A stretch of DNA of 64,000 nucleotides, taken from contig SFNQ01000017.1 of assembly GCA_004554165.1 (NCBI GenBank), positions 1-64,000 on the forward strand, read 5' to 3'. The notes below the pieces were generated by a model. That model was not told where the DNA came from, made no database searches, and worked only from the letters and a program-made list of their open reading frames with translations. A program made the translations under genes and the position numbers. Of the stretch, positions 26,272-35,522 are shown in pieces (positions within the stretch are counted from its first letter, which is position 1; every line of letters begins with the position of its first letter). The DNA comes from Clostridiales bacterium (GTDB lineage: Bacteria > Bacillota > Clostridia > Christensenellales > CAG-138).

Positions 26272-26565
26272 ATGGAAGAGAAAAAGCCGGAGCGCCATGC
26301 CGCAGCGCTGAAATACAATCCCGACACCGATGCTGCGCCGATTCTGGCGGCGACCGGCCGCGGTCAGGTTGCGGAAAACATTCTCCGCGTGGCCGGGGAG
26401 CACAATGTGCCCATTGTGGAGGATCGTTCCACTGCGGAGCTGCTTACCAGGTTTTCCGTTGGCGACGAGATTCCCCCTGTGCTGTACGAAGCGGTGGCAC
26501 AGGTCCTGCTCTTCGTTTCGGAAATGGATGCCAAGGCCGGCGAAAAGTTTCGGCGTCTGCGCTGA
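26272..26565 (+). CDS. YlqH-type FlhB cytoplasmic-domain homologue
   Basis: 97 residues, aligning with the cytoplasmic C-domain of FlhB (AALKYNPDTDAAPILAATGR, then GQVAENILRVAGEHNVPIVE). The self-cleavage motif NPTH of FlhB is replaced by NPDT, so cleavage is not expected. There is no membrane part. Such proteins can support export-specificity functions beside full FlhB. GGGAGG precedes the ATG, and the gene is only 15 bases after the FliK-like gene, so the two are co-transcribed. Confidence 0.85.
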   Translation: MEEKKPERHAAALKYNPDTDAAPILAATGRGQVAENILRVAGEHNVPIVEDRSTAELLTRFSVGDEIPPVLYEAVAQVLLFVSEMDAKAGEKFRRLR

Positions 26566-26796
26566 GCGGGCCTGTATCCGGGCGGAACCGGCCCCTGGCC
26601 GCGCGTTGCGGTTTGGGAGTCAGTAGGGATTCTCGCGTGCCGGCTTTCCTGTGGCTGCGCTGCTGCGGCTTTTGGCGGACATGCGGCTTGCAAAAAAGCC
26701 CGAGCCTGCGGCGGCGCCGGGCGGATTCGCCGCTCCCTCTGCACCCGTTTGCGGCGGACATCCGGCAGGATTCGTTTTCATTCATCTCTAGGTGAA

Positions 26797-26839
26797 AAGG
26801 GGGCGCCGCTCCGCCAGCCCGGCGGGGCAGCGCCCCCTT
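26797..26839 (-). terminator. terminator of the fliF-to-cheB operon
   Basis: On the minus strand the 10-bp stem AAGGGGGCGC / GCGCCCCCTT contains a second inner stem and ends in TTTT. It lies 25 bases after the cheB stop. The remaining 26566-26796, after the convergent YlqH-type gene, contains no gene. Confidence 0.75.
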
Positions 26840-26863
26840 GTTGTGAATCCTGCGTCTGTTCTC

Positions 26864-27949
26864 TTATCCGATGCCCGGACGCCGAATCTGGTTCAGCAGA
26901 ACGCTGGGGATCATGTCCAGCGAGGCCTGCCGCGTCACCGCGCCCAGCTTCATGGCCTCCATCGGCATGCCGTATACCACGCAGGACTGCTGGTCCTGTC
27001 CGATGGTGAAGGCGCCCTTTTCCTTCATTTTGAGCAGGCCCTTTGCGCCGTCCGCACCCATGCCAGTCAGCAGGATACCCACCGCCCGGGAGCCCATGGT
27101 CTCCGCCACGGACTGGAACAGCACGTCCACCGAGGGACAGTGCCCGCTCACCTTGTCCTGCCCGCCTACCTTGAGCACGATGTCCACACCCCGCTTTACC
27201 ACCCGCAGGTGCATATCGCCGGGCGCCACGTAGGCGCAGCCGGGCTTGACCACGACACCATCCTTGGCCTCGCTGACGTTCAGCTTGCATTCGCGGTCCA
27301 GCCGCTCCGCGTACATCCGCGTAAAGACCGGCGGCATGTGCTGCGTAATGACCATGCCCGGCAAGCCCGCAGGCAGGGCCTTGAGAATCTGGCTTGTGGC
27401 CTCCGTACCGCCCGTGGACGCGCCAATGGCAATGAGCAGGCCCGTATCCCAGTTCGCCTTGAGCGACTGTGTGACGCTGGCCGCAGGCGCGCCGAGCGTG
27501 GACGGCGCCGCTGCACGGGCCGGATCCGAGGGCATGGTAATTTTGGGCTGCGGCGCCAGCTTTGCCACCGAGGCAACCTTGATCTTTGCGGCCAGCTCCT
27601 GGACAAAGCCCGGCATGCTGCCCTGATCCGGCTTTGCGATAAAGTCCACCGCGCCTGCGCGCAGCGCCTCAAACACGATGCCGTCCACCGCGCTGACAAC
27701 GATCACCGGCAGCGGATGCTGCGGCATAAGGATCTTCAAAAACTCAATGCCGCTCATCCCGGGCATTTCCACGTCAAGCGTCATGACGTCGGGTTGCAGC
27801 TCAAGAATCTTGTCGCGGGCGTTGTATGTGTTGAAGGCCGTTCCCACAACCTCGATCTGCGGATCCTTCTCAAGGCCCTTGCAGATCGCCGTGCGGAACA
27901 TGATGGAATCGTCTACGACCAGAACCCGTATTTTCCTACCTGCGCTCAT
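26864..27949 (-). CDS. cheB: chemotaxis methylesterase CheB
   Basis: 361 residues: receiver domain 1-125 (DD at 13-14, Asp59 in TLDVEMPGMSG, Lys107), a linker, then the methylesterase with catalytic Ser178 (IGASTGGTEA), His204 (TQHMPP) and Asp300 (LLTGMGADGA). It demethylates and deamidates MCPs when phosphorylated by CheA. GGGAGGGG precedes the ATG. It is the last gene of the long operon that starts with fliF, 54 bases after fliY. Confidence 0.95.
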   Translation of the reverse strand: MSAGRKIRVLVVDDSIMFRTAICKGLEKDPQIEVVGTAFNTYNARDKILELQPDVMTLDVEMPGMSGIEFLKILMPQHPLPVIVVSAVDGIVFEALRAGAVDFIAKPDQGSMPGFVQELAAKIKVASVAKLAPQPKITMPSDPARAAAPSTLGAPAASVTQSLKANWDTGLLIAIGASTGGTEATSQILKALPAGLPGMVITQHMPPVFTRMYAERLDRECKLNVSEAKDGVVVKPGCAYVAPGDMHLRVVKRGVDIVLKVGGQDKVSGHCPSVDVLFQSVAETMGSRAVGILLTGMGADGAKGLLKMKEKGAFTIGQDQQSCVVYGMPMEAMKLGAVTRQASLDMIPSVLLNQIRRPGIG

Positions 27950-28003
27950 TTTGCCCCTCCCTTGTCCAGCTCTCTTTCAAATCCTGTGCTTCATCGAAGC
28001 GAC

Positions 28004-29470
28004 TCAGTCCTTCCTGGCAATCTCGCTAAGCTCTGCGGCGTTCAGCTCGGTAATGCGCACGCCGTAGCTATCGTCGATCACCACGACCTCGCCCCTTGCT
28101 ACCTGGATGCCATTGACCATAACCTCCACCAGCTCGCCGGCCAGTTTATCCAGCACGACGACGGAGCCCACGTTCAGATCCAGCACCTGCTTGATGGTCT
28201 TGGTGCAGCGGCCCAGCTCCACCGTGACCTCCATCGGAACGTCCAGCAGGCGCCAGAGATTCTGCGTATCGATCGCGCCTCCCTCGCCGCTTCCTGCGCC
28301 GAATACCGGGTACTCCACCTTTTTCGCATCCACGCTGGCCGGGTCCCTGAGCATGCCGCCCGCGGGATAGGGCTGCGGCTGCGGCTGCGGCGCGCCCTGC
28401 GGCGGATACTGCGGATACTGCGGATACTGCGGCGGATATTGCGGATAGGGCGCATAGGGGTACGGCGGGTAGGGGGCGTAGGGCTGCGATGCGCCCTGGG
28501 CCGGCTGGCCCGCCGGCTGCTGCATCTCGGGCGCAGGCTGCGGCGGCTGCGGCTGCGGCTGTGCAGGCGCGGGGTTCGGAGCGGGCGGCGGCGTTTGCAC
28601 CGCTTCCGGTATATGGTCCGCACGCTGCTGCGCGTGGACGTTTACGCTTGCATCGGACTGGGCAGCGCCTGCGCCGGGGTCCTCCATGGGCTGCGGATTC
28701 AGCAGCTCGCCGGCAATCTGCTGCGCAAAATCGATCGGCAAAATCTGCATGATCTCGCTGGAAAGTAGCCCCTCGATCTCCATGCGAAAAGAAATCTTGA
28801 GAATCTTTTCGTTTCCATCCAGGCTTTCCGACAGCGGCTCCTCGGCGATGAGCACGCGCTTTGAGGCGGGCGTGGAAATGTTGATGGTTTTGTGCAGCAT
28901 GGATGCCAGCGAAGTTGCGGAGGAACCGACCATCTGGTTCATGACCTCGCGGATCGCGCTCAGGCTGATCTCGTCCAGCACAACATTATCCGGATCAATG
29001 TTGCCGCTGCCGCCCATCAGAAGATCGGTAATCAGCGCAACGTCATACTCCTTGAGCAGCAGCATGTTGTTGCCGCTGATGCCCTCGATGTACTGCACCT
29101 CGACCACGACCATGGGCAGCGGATGCTCCGCCGCAAGCGTCTCCCAGGTATGGATGGAAAGGCTGGGCGTTGTAATGGTCACCTGTTTGCCGAGCAGCGT
29201 ATACATCGTTGTGGCGGCAGTGCCCATGCAGATGTTGCCCATTTCGCCCAGCGCATCCTGCTCGTCCCGCGTAAAATAGGAATCCAGGCTGAAATCCTCC
29301 GCAGAAGTGGCCGATGCGGCCGCGTCTCCCTGCTCCGCAGAGCGCAGCATTTCCTCAATCTGCTCCTGGGACATAACGGCATTGTCGCTCGGCGGCGCGG
29401 CGTCCACCTGCCCCGCGTTGCGCAGCATTTCTTCGATTTGCTCCTGGGACATAATGCTATTGTCGCTCAA
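28004..29470 (-). CDS. fliY: flagellar switch protein FliY
   Basis: 488 residues. The N-terminus carries two copies of a short helix, MSQEQIEEML (residues 8-17 and 34-43), like the FliM/FliY CheY-binding peptide. A CheC-like middle domain follows with two E-x2-N motifs (ALGEMGNICMGTAA and AIREVMNQMVGSSA), so CheY-P hydrolysis at the switch is likely. A long Pro/Tyr/Gln linker (about 300-385, PQYPP-type repeats) leads to a FliN/SpoA domain (VELGRCTKTIKQVLDLNVGS, then VVVLDK). Start is TTG 29470, overlapping the end of fliM by 14 bases, with AGGAG upstream. It replaces FliN in Gram-positive C-rings. Confidence 0.95.
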   Translation of the reverse strand: MSDNSIMSQEQIEEMLRNAGQVDAAPPSDNAVMSQEQIEEMLRSAEQGDAAASATSAEDFSLDSYFTRDEQDALGEMGNICMGTAATTMYTLLGKQVTITTPSLSIHTWETLAAEHPLPMVVVEVQYIEGISGNNMLLLKEYDVALITDLLMGGSGNIDPDNVVLDEISLSAIREVMNQMVGSSATSLASMLHKTINISTPASKRVLIAEEPLSESLDGNEKILKISFRMEIEGLLSSEIMQILPIDFAQQIAGELLNPQPMEDPGAGAAQSDASVNVHAQQRADHIPEAVQTPPPAPNPAPAQPQPQPPQPAPEMQQPAGQPAQGASQPYAPYPPYPYAPYPQYPPQYPQYPQYPPQGAPQPQPQPYPAGGMLRDPASVDAKKVEYPVFGAGSGEGGAIDTQNLWRLLDVPMEVTVELGRCTKTIKQVLDLNVGSVVVLDKLAGELVEVMVNGIQVARGEVVVIDDSYGVRITELNAAELSEIARKD

Positions 29471-30455
29471 TGTTCTCCTGCTCCTTTATGATCTTTGCAA
29501 TTTGCACAACGCGCTTCTCGTCTGCCTTCCCGAGCACCGCCTTGAACTTGGGAATTTTCTCTACGTCCATGAGGACGAAATCGTCAATCCTGTGGCTGGT
29601 ACACAGAATGTCCCCCGGCTTCATGCGCAGCAGCTCCGCCATGGTGATGCGGCTGGACTGCAGGCGCGCGCGCAGGCTGACCTTCGTTTCAAGCACCTGC
29701 GATTCCAGCTTCAGATCCCGCTCCCGCTTGACCAGCCCCTGCTCGCCCAGCGCCCAGGCCGTCGAATTGAGCTGCTTGGACAGGGGCTGAATGATGAAGT
29801 GGGGCATGCAGATGGTCATCATATCCTCAATGCTGTCGATCTTGACATTGAAGGTGATGAGCGCCGAGGGTTCGTTCGCCGCGGCGATCTGCGTAAACTG
29901 CGGACTGGTCTCGATGCGGTCCAGCTTGAGCCGGAGCTTTGCCACGCGCTCCCAGGAATCCTCGAGGATCTTCAGGTATTGCGGAATTACGTTCTGCATC
30001 AGCGCAAGGTCGATTTCCGAGAAGGGCTTCGACTCGTCCGTATAGTCCGCCGTGCCGCCAAACAGGCAGCTGATGATGCCATAGACCACCGAGGAGGACA
30101 TCTGGAAAATCATCGAGCCGTTCAGCGGCTGTGCGTTGACCACTGCAATCAGCGCAGGAAGGGGAATGGAGTTGTTGAATTCCCCAAAGCTCTGCTCCTC
30201 CACGGAAATCACGGTCACCTCCGAGAGGGTGCGCAGCATGCCGGTCATGCGCGTGGAAAGCACCGTCGCAAAGTTGTCGCTGATGGTGTGGAGCGTGCGC
30301 ATCTGTTCCTTCGAGAACTTGTTGGCCGTGCGGAAATCGTAGAGCCGAACGGCCTGATCGGACGGCTGTTCCTCCTTTTCCGGCTGAACGTCCTCTCCCG
30401 AGGTGAGCGAATTGAGCAGCGCGTCTATTTCACTTTGTGTCAGTACATTCGCCAA
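29457..30455 (-). CDS. fliM: flagellar motor switch protein FliM
   Basis: 332 residues: N-terminal CheY-binding peptide LTQSEIDALLNSL, middle CheC-like domain (RTLHTISDNFATVLSTRMTG onward), C-terminal SpoA domain (LRARLQSSRITMAELLRMKP). It forms the C-ring between FliG and FliY and receives CheY-P. Translation starts at TTG 30455 with GGGAG eight bases upstream. It lies 50 bases after fliL. Confidence 0.95.
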   Translation of the reverse strand: MANVLTQSEIDALLNSLTSGEDVQPEKEEQPSDQAVRLYDFRTANKFSKEQMRTLHTISDNFATVLSTRMTGMLRTLSEVTVISVEEQSFGEFNNSIPLPALIAVVNAQPLNGSMIFQMSSSVVYGIISCLFGGTADYTDESKPFSEIDLALMQNVIPQYLKILEDSWERVAKLRLKLDRIETSPQFTQIAAANEPSALITFNVKIDSIEDMMTICMPHFIIQPLSKQLNSTAWALGEQGLVKRERDLKLESQVLETKVSLRARLQSSRITMAELLRMKPGDILCTSHRIDDFVLMDVEKIPKFKAVLGKADEKRVVQIAKIIKEQENIERQ

Positions 30456-30505
30456 TCAGGTATCTCCCTTCGCTCCTTCGCTCCATTCGCCAATCCGGCG
30501 CTCCA

Positions 30506-30916
30506 TCATTGCATGACAAAGTCGTTAAAATAAATCCTTGCAAACCGGGGAACCGCATTTTCTCCCCCCTCCTCCGGCGGGAACAGCCCGTTCAGCCGCG
30601 CCACCATAATATCGGAGAGGTAGGTCTGGAGGTTTGCCGATTTATACTGCTCCTCCGGGGTCTCTCTGAAAACCTGCAGGAGGGTATCCCGGATGACCGC
30701 GTTCTTTTCGCTGATCAGCGTCTCCTGATCGCCGTTGGTACAGATGACCAGCGTGGTTTTGATCAGCCGGTCGGAGTCGAGCACGTTTGTAACGAAGGCG
30801 TCGCCCGGCGAGTAATAAAACTGCTTGATCTCCCTGGGCTGCATCAGGAGGATTGCCGCTGCCACGCCGGCAACGAGTACGACTGCGATGATGATAATGA
30901 TAATCTTTTTGTTCAT
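30506..30916 (-). CDS. fliL: flagellar basal body protein FliL
   Basis: 136 residues: one transmembrane helix near the N-terminus (about 4-26) and an extracellular stomatin-like domain with TTLVICTNGDQETLISEKNA, then IRDTLLQVFR. FliL surrounds stator units and supports torque. Its ATG overlaps the motB stop (ATGA), so the two are coupled. It lies after motB and before fliM. Confidence 0.9.
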   Translation of the reverse strand: MNKKIIIIIIAVVLVAGVAAAILLMQPREIKQFYYSPGDAFVTNVLDSDRLIKTTLVICTNGDQETLISEKNAVIRDTLLQVFRETPEEQYKSANLQTYLSDIMVARLNGLFPPEEGGENAVPRFARIYFNDFVMQ

Positions 30917-31809
30917 TGTGCGATATCCTCTGCCGTTATAGTTTTCTTGCGCAGTACAAACTCTACGCGGCGGTTCTTCTGCTTGCCCTCTTCGGTATCG
31001 TTGTCCGCAATGGGCTGGTATTCGCCATACCCCGTGCAGGAAAACATCTCCGGATCCAGCCGGCCCTTGTCGAGCAGATAGTGCATCACGCTCAACGCCC
31101 GCGCGGTGGAAAGCTCCCAGTTGTCCGCAAAATAGGTGCTGATCGGCATATTGTCCGTATGCCCCTCGATGCTGACCAGCGACAGCGCGTCCATCTCCGT
31201 GTAAAAAATCTCCTCCAGCGTGTCCAGCACATGCCTGGCGTCGCTGCGGAGCCGCGCCTTTGCCGAATCGAACAGCACGCCTGCGGCAACGCGGACATAG
31301 ATGCTGTCCAGATCGCGCTCTGCAAAGAGCATGTCCTCCAGGCCGTTGGTTTCAATATAGACCACCAGCCGCTCATAGAGCCTGCTGAACTGCTGCTCCG
31401 TCCGCTGGTACTCCTCCGAGGACATGATCCTGACCTGCTCCTCCGTCAGTTCCAGCTGCAACCGCTGGAGCTGTTCCGGCGTAAGCTCCTCCCAGGGAGA
31501 ACCGGTGGCCTGCTCGTCCTCCTCGCCGTTCTCCTCCTTTGCACCGCCGCCGACAAAGCTCAGGTTCACATAGCTCGACGGCAGATCCTCGGTGAAATTT
31601 GGCATCGAGAGCAGGTCCACCGCCGCAATGCTGCGAAGCGGCGGCGCGCCGGTGAACGCCTCCACAAGCGTGTTCCATTTTTCATCGGATACGCTCGAGA
31701 ACGCGAACAGCAGTACGAAAAAGCAGAGCAGCAGCGTAACCATGTCGCCATAGGTGTCCTGCCAGCTGTAGCCGCCGCCTTCGTCCGACGGCGGACGCTT
31801 TCTTGCCAT
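30913..31809 (-). CDS. motB: flagellar stator protein MotB
   Basis: 298 residues: a single N-terminal helix with the ion-carrying Asp22 (YGDMVTLLLCFFVLLFAFSS), a plug/linker segment, and the OmpA-like peptidoglycan-binding domain (VSIEGHTDNMPISTYFADNW, then ELSTARALSVMHYLL). With MotA it converts ion flow into rotation. Whether protons or sodium are used cannot be read safely. AAGGAG precedes the ATG. Confidence 0.95.
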   Translation of the reverse strand: MARKRPPSDEGGGYSWQDTYGDMVTLLLCFFVLLFAFSSVSDEKWNTLVEAFTGAPPLRSIAAVDLLSMPNFTEDLPSSYVNLSFVGGGAKEENGEEDEQATGSPWEELTPEQLQRLQLELTEEQVRIMSSEEYQRTEQQFSRLYERLVVYIETNGLEDMLFAERDLDSIYVRVAAGVLFDSAKARLRSDARHVLDTLEEIFYTEMDALSLVSIEGHTDNMPISTYFADNWELSTARALSVMHYLLDKGRLDPEMFSCTGYGEYQPIADNDTEEGKQKNRRVEFVLRKKTITAEDIAQ

Positions 31810-31891
31810 AGCAATTCATCTCCTTCATGCGGAACGCTGGGGCCGCATCAGCGCCGCGACAGCGTCCGTACCCGGCCGCGACCGGCAGCGA

Positions 31892-32689
31892 TTACTCCTT
31901 GTCTCCCGAAGGCTTGGTGCCGTTCAGCCGGTGATCCAGGGCTTCGATCTGCCTGCTGGAGATAAAGGATTCGAGCTTGTCGCGGATCATCCTCGGGTTC
32001 TCGCCATCCTGAATGGAAAGAATCCCTTCGAGAATCATCTCATTATACATCACTTCCTGCGCGCTGAGCGCACTCAGTTTCTTTGCCAGCGGCGAGAACA
32101 CCAGGTTCGCAAGCAGCACGCCGTACAGCGTCGTAATCAGCGCCGTTGCCATGGAAGGACCCAGCGCGGAGGAATCCTCCAGCGTCAGCAGCATGACGAT
32201 CAATCCGATCAGCGTACCGACCATGCCGAAGGCCGGCGCATAGGCCGCGCCGGTGTTCAGTACGGCGATGCTGCGGCCGTGACGCTCCTGCAAATAGTAA
32301 ATCTCCGTCTCCATGACGTTTTTGACCAGCTCCGAGTTTGAGCCGTCCACGATGAGCATGATGCCCTTGCGCATAAAGGGGCTTTTGATATCCTCGAGCA
32401 TGTTCTCCAGCGCCAGCAGTCCCTCCTTGCGGGCAATGTTGGCCAGGTTGATGATCTGCTCGATGCACTCGGTATGGTCGATGTCCTTCTGCTTGAACGC
32501 CAGCGAGATACTCTTAACGGTATCCGTCAGCTGCGCAAAGGGGAAGGACATGATGAGCGAACCAAGGGTGCCGCCTACAGTGATAAAGAGGGATGTCAAG
32601 TCCCAGAAGCTGTCGAGCGGACCTGCAAGCAGCATGCCTACGAGAACGCAGGTTACGCCTGCAACAAGTCCGACAATGGTTGAAGTCAT
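31892..32689 (-). CDS. motA: flagellar stator protein MotA
   Basis: 265 residues with four transmembrane segments (two near 1-50, two near 145-205) and the large cytoplasmic loop between, whose charged residues interact with FliG. Typical segments are FWDLTSLFITVGGTLGSLIM and AYAPAFGMVGTLIGLIVML. It lies 17 bases after flbD and 82 before motB. Confidence 0.95.
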   Translation of the reverse strand: MTSTIVGLVAGVTCVLVGMLLAGPLDSFWDLTSLFITVGGTLGSLIMSFPFAQLTDTVKSISLAFKQKDIDHTECIEQIINLANIARKEGLLALENMLEDIKSPFMRKGIMLIVDGSNSELVKNVMETEIYYLQERHGRSIAVLNTGAAYAPAFGMVGTLIGLIVMLLTLEDSSALGPSMATALITTLYGVLLANLVFSPLAKKLSALSAQEVMYNEMILEGILSIQDGENPRMIRDKLESFISSRQIEALDHRLNGTKPSGDKE

Positions 32690-32706
32690 GTAAGAGGTAC
32701 CTCGCT

Positions 32707-32943
32707 TTACTCGTTGTTCTCGCCCTCGTCGAGCATCTCCATGATCCGCGCATCCCGCCTGTCCTCGATGATCCTCTGGCGATAGGCAACGATCCGGTCC
32801 ACAATCTGCTCCGGAGAATCCTTCACGGGAATGCGCTTGTTGGTGCTGAGAAACAGCACCGTGTCTGGCGTAACCCGGATGGTTTCGATCATGCTGGGGT
32901 TAATGTACAACGGTTCTCCCTGCATGGTATGTACTAGAATCAT
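32707..32943 (-). CDS. flbD: flagellar protein FlbD
   Basis: 78 residues, typical small FlbD (MILVHTMQGEPLYINPSMIE, then TIRVTPDTVL and an acidic tail). It is common between flgE and motA in Gram-positive flagellar operons; function is unknown beyond this association. The ATG at 32943 is chosen because GGAGG lies five bases upstream. Confidence 0.9.
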   Translation of the reverse strand: MILVHTMQGEPLYINPSMIETIRVTPDTVLFLSTNKRIPVKDSPEQIVDRIVAYRQRIIEDRRDARIMEMLDEGENNE

Positions 32944-33037
32944 GAGCGCCTCCTCTGCGCCGCGCGCCGTTTCCGGACGCACCGGCCCGGAAACGGCGGC
33001 AGGGCAAAACAGTATCCTGCCTCAGGCGCGCTTTGCT

Positions 33038-34810
33038 TTAGCGCTTGAGGTTGACCAGCTCCTCCAGCATGGTATCGGTGGTGGTGATGATGCGGGAGTT
33101 GGCCTGGAAGCCTCTCTGCGTGATGATCATATTCACGATCTCCTCAGAGAGATCCACGTTCGACATTTCCAGATTCGAGGGCGAAAGCTGCCCCGCGTTG
33201 CCGCTGCCCGGCATCTCAAAGGTGGGCTCGCCGGAGTTGGCGGAAACGGCGTACAGGTTGTCGCCGATCTTCTCAAGGCCGGTGGGGTTGTTGAAGTTGG
33301 CAAGCGTCACATAGCCCAGCGTCACCTTGTCGCCCGCTTTCAGGGTGATGGTATGTCCGTCCAGCGTCACCTGCTGGTCCTGCTTGATCTGGGCGATAAT
33401 GCCGCCCGTGGAGTCGATGGCAAGGCTCGAATACTTGTCAAAATCGATCTGCAGGGTCTTGAGCTGACTCTCCAGCACCTGCCCGGGGCTGGAATAATCC
33501 ACGGCCCACTCCGCGTTCACGTTCACCGAGAAGGTGCTGCCGCTGTCCGCCAGCGCCTTGCTCAGCTGCTGCTGGTTATTGACCGGCCCAAAGTTGTTGG
33601 TGTTCACCTGGAGGTTGAACATGCCGAAATCGGTGGTCATGATTTTGAACTGGCTGCCGAGGCCGCCGCCCGCCGTCGGGGAGGTGGCAACGGTCACCGT
33701 CTCGATGAGATTGCCGTCCTGGTCGAGCATTTGCCACTCGCCGTTTTCGGATACCGTAATGGTGGGCGGCGTCTGCCCCGGCGCATTGTTCATCTTCTCG
33801 ATGAGGCTGGACAGCGTGATCGAGGAGGTGTTGTGGTTTGTGATCTTGACCTTTGCAAGGCCGTTGCCAAAGTCCAGCGTCATGGTTCCCGCCGCCTTGA
33901 GCGTATCGGCAGCCTGGTCATAGTCCGCGGCATTGATGGTGGCCGTGGCAAGCGTAATGTTGCCTGCCTTCAGCAGCACCGCATTGTTTGCGGCGTCCGC
34001 CTCAAACTGCACGCCCAGCGCGCCGGTGGTCGCCGTGTCGCCCAGCGCGTCCACCTTGGCCTGTACCATCGCCGCGATGGAGGCGCTGTCCCAGGTGGTG
34101 CCCGCAGGATCCGATTCCGCCTGGATACCGCCCTTGATCGCGCCGTTTTCCATGATCGGGTACAGGCTCGGGAAGTAGTTGCTGCTGCCGGTGCTCTTGG
34201 CGGTAAAGGCGGGCGTGGATGGAACGAACCTGAAGCTGTAGGTCTTCCCGTCCACCTTGGAGAGATCCGCCGTAACGTTGCCGGTCTGGATCACGCCGCC
34301 GTCCTGCGCGGAGATATACTGGCCCTCCATGGTGGCCGCGTTCACGGAGTCGAAGGAGAATACCTGCACCGCCTTCTGCGTGGGCAGAACGGTCTGCACA
34401 TAGTAGCCGTCGGAGGTGATCAGGTTGCCGGACAGGTCGGTATAAAAGTTGCCCGCGCGGGTGTACATGTTGCCCGTGGGTGTCTGGACGACGAAGTAGC
34501 CGTCGCCGGAGATGGCCACGTCCATGCCGTTGCCCGTGTACTGCGCGGAGCCGGCCGTATGCACGGTGGAAATGCTGCCCACTGCGGCGCCAAGGCCGAT
34601 CTGCTTGGGGTTGACGCCGCCCGTGGTACCCGCGCCCACGCCCGTTGACGCGGCGGCCGCGCTGATGGTCTCGCTGTAGAGATCCTTAAACGTTACGCTG
34701 CTCTTTTTGAACCCCACGGTATTGACGTTTGCAATATTGTTGCCGATCACATCCATGCGCGTCTGGTGGCTGCGAAGCCCCGTCACGCCGGAGAAAAGGG
34801 AACGCATCAT
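33038..34810 (-). CDS. flgE: flagellar hook protein FlgE
   Basis: 590 residues. The N-terminal rod/hook signature (GVTGLRSHQTRMDVIGNNIA) and the C-terminal one (LSEEIVNMIITQRGFQANSR, then IITTTDTMLEELVNLKR) are both intact. Between them are the D1 repeats and a large variable domain (about 180-450), which explains the length. It polymerizes outside the cell to form the hook. GGAGG lies ten bases before the ATG. It follows flgD, its scaffold protein. Confidence 0.95.
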   Translation of the reverse strand: MMRSLFSGVTGLRSHQTRMDVIGNNIANVNTVGFKKSSVTFKDLYSETISAAAASTGVGAGTTGGVNPKQIGLGAAVGSISTVHTAGSAQYTGNGMDVAISGDGYFVVQTPTGNMYTRAGNFYTDLSGNLITSDGYYVQTVLPTQKAVQVFSFDSVNAATMEGQYISAQDGGVIQTGNVTADLSKVDGKTYSFRFVPSTPAFTAKSTGSSNYFPSLYPIMENGAIKGGIQAESDPAGTTWDSASIAAMVQAKVDALGDTATTGALGVQFEADAANNAVLLKAGNITLATATINAADYDQAADTLKAAGTMTLDFGNGLAKVKITNHNTSSITLSSLIEKMNNAPGQTPPTITVSENGEWQMLDQDGNLIETVTVATSPTAGGGLGSQFKIMTTDFGMFNLQVNTNNFGPVNNQQQLSKALADSGSTFSVNVNAEWAVDYSSPGQVLESQLKTLQIDFDKYSSLAIDSTGGIIAQIKQDQQVTLDGHTITLKAGDKVTLGYVTLANFNNPTGLEKIGDNLYAVSANSGEPTFEMPGSGNAGQLSPSNLEMSNVDLSEEIVNMIITQRGFQANSRIITTTDTMLEELVNLKR

Positions 34811-34873
34811 AAAGAGTAATCCTCCAAATTCTTGTTGTGATAATGCCTGTTTCAGGCGCCGCGCGTGTCGCGC

Positions 34874-35485
34874 TCAGAGGTTGACGCGCTCGGAATCCTC
34901 CTCTTTTTCCTGAGAGCTTCCGAGCAACTGATCCAGCTGCGAGGTCAGCTTTTCCAGCAGGGCCTGCATGCTGCTGTTCTGCGCGCCGCTGTTGGCAACC
35001 AGCTGCCCCACCAGTGCGGTAAGGTTTGCAAGCCGCTCCTCCGTGGAGCTGTTGGCGATGGTCTCGAGCACCTGATCCGTGGGAACGCGGTAGATGCGGC
35101 CGTCCTCGTAGTCCTGCACCTGCAATACATCCGTCCCGTTGACCTTGGCGATGCCTACCACCCGGCCGTAGACCTCCTGGCGGTAGAGCTTGCCTTCGCC
35201 GTCCATTGCATGGGCGGAGGTAATGTCCCTGTCCAGATACCCGTAGGTCATCTGGGCCTGCATGGAGGCGTTCATGTTCTGCATCTGCTCCAGCGAGGAG
35301 AACTGCGCCATCTGCGCGATGAATTCCGTATCGCTGGTGGGAGAGAGCGGGTCCTGATTCGCCAGCTGCGCCACAAGGATCTGCAAAAACGCATCCTTGC
35401 CCAGCTCGTTGTTTGCGCCGGTTTTGAGCGCCGTGTCCTTGACGCGGATGCCGCTGGCGGCGCTTGTGGAATCGACTGCTGCCAT
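34874..35485 (-). CDS. flgD: hook assembly scaffold FlgD
   Basis: 203 residues. The conserved N-terminal segment (LGKDAFLQILVAQLANQDPL) and TEFIAQMAQFSSLEQMQN are diagnostic. A C-terminal part with coiled tail follows. FlgD caps the growing hook. The ATG at 35485 is used; sequence upstream in the same frame overlaps fliK and is not coding. The ribosome binding site is weak (AAGGA, distant). Confidence 0.93.
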   Translation of the reverse strand: MAAVDSTSAASGIRVKDTALKTGANNELGKDAFLQILVAQLANQDPLSPTSDTEFIAQMAQFSSLEQMQNMNASMQAQMTYGYLDRDITSAHAMDGEGKLYRQEVYGRVVGIAKVNGTDVLQVQDYEDGRIYRVPTDQVLETIANSSTEERLANLTALVGQLVANSGAQNSSMQALLEKLTSQLDQLLGSSQEKEEDSERVNL

Positions 35486-35522
35486 ATCGTAAACAATCCT
35501 TTCGTAAGTCTGTGTTGCCGGG

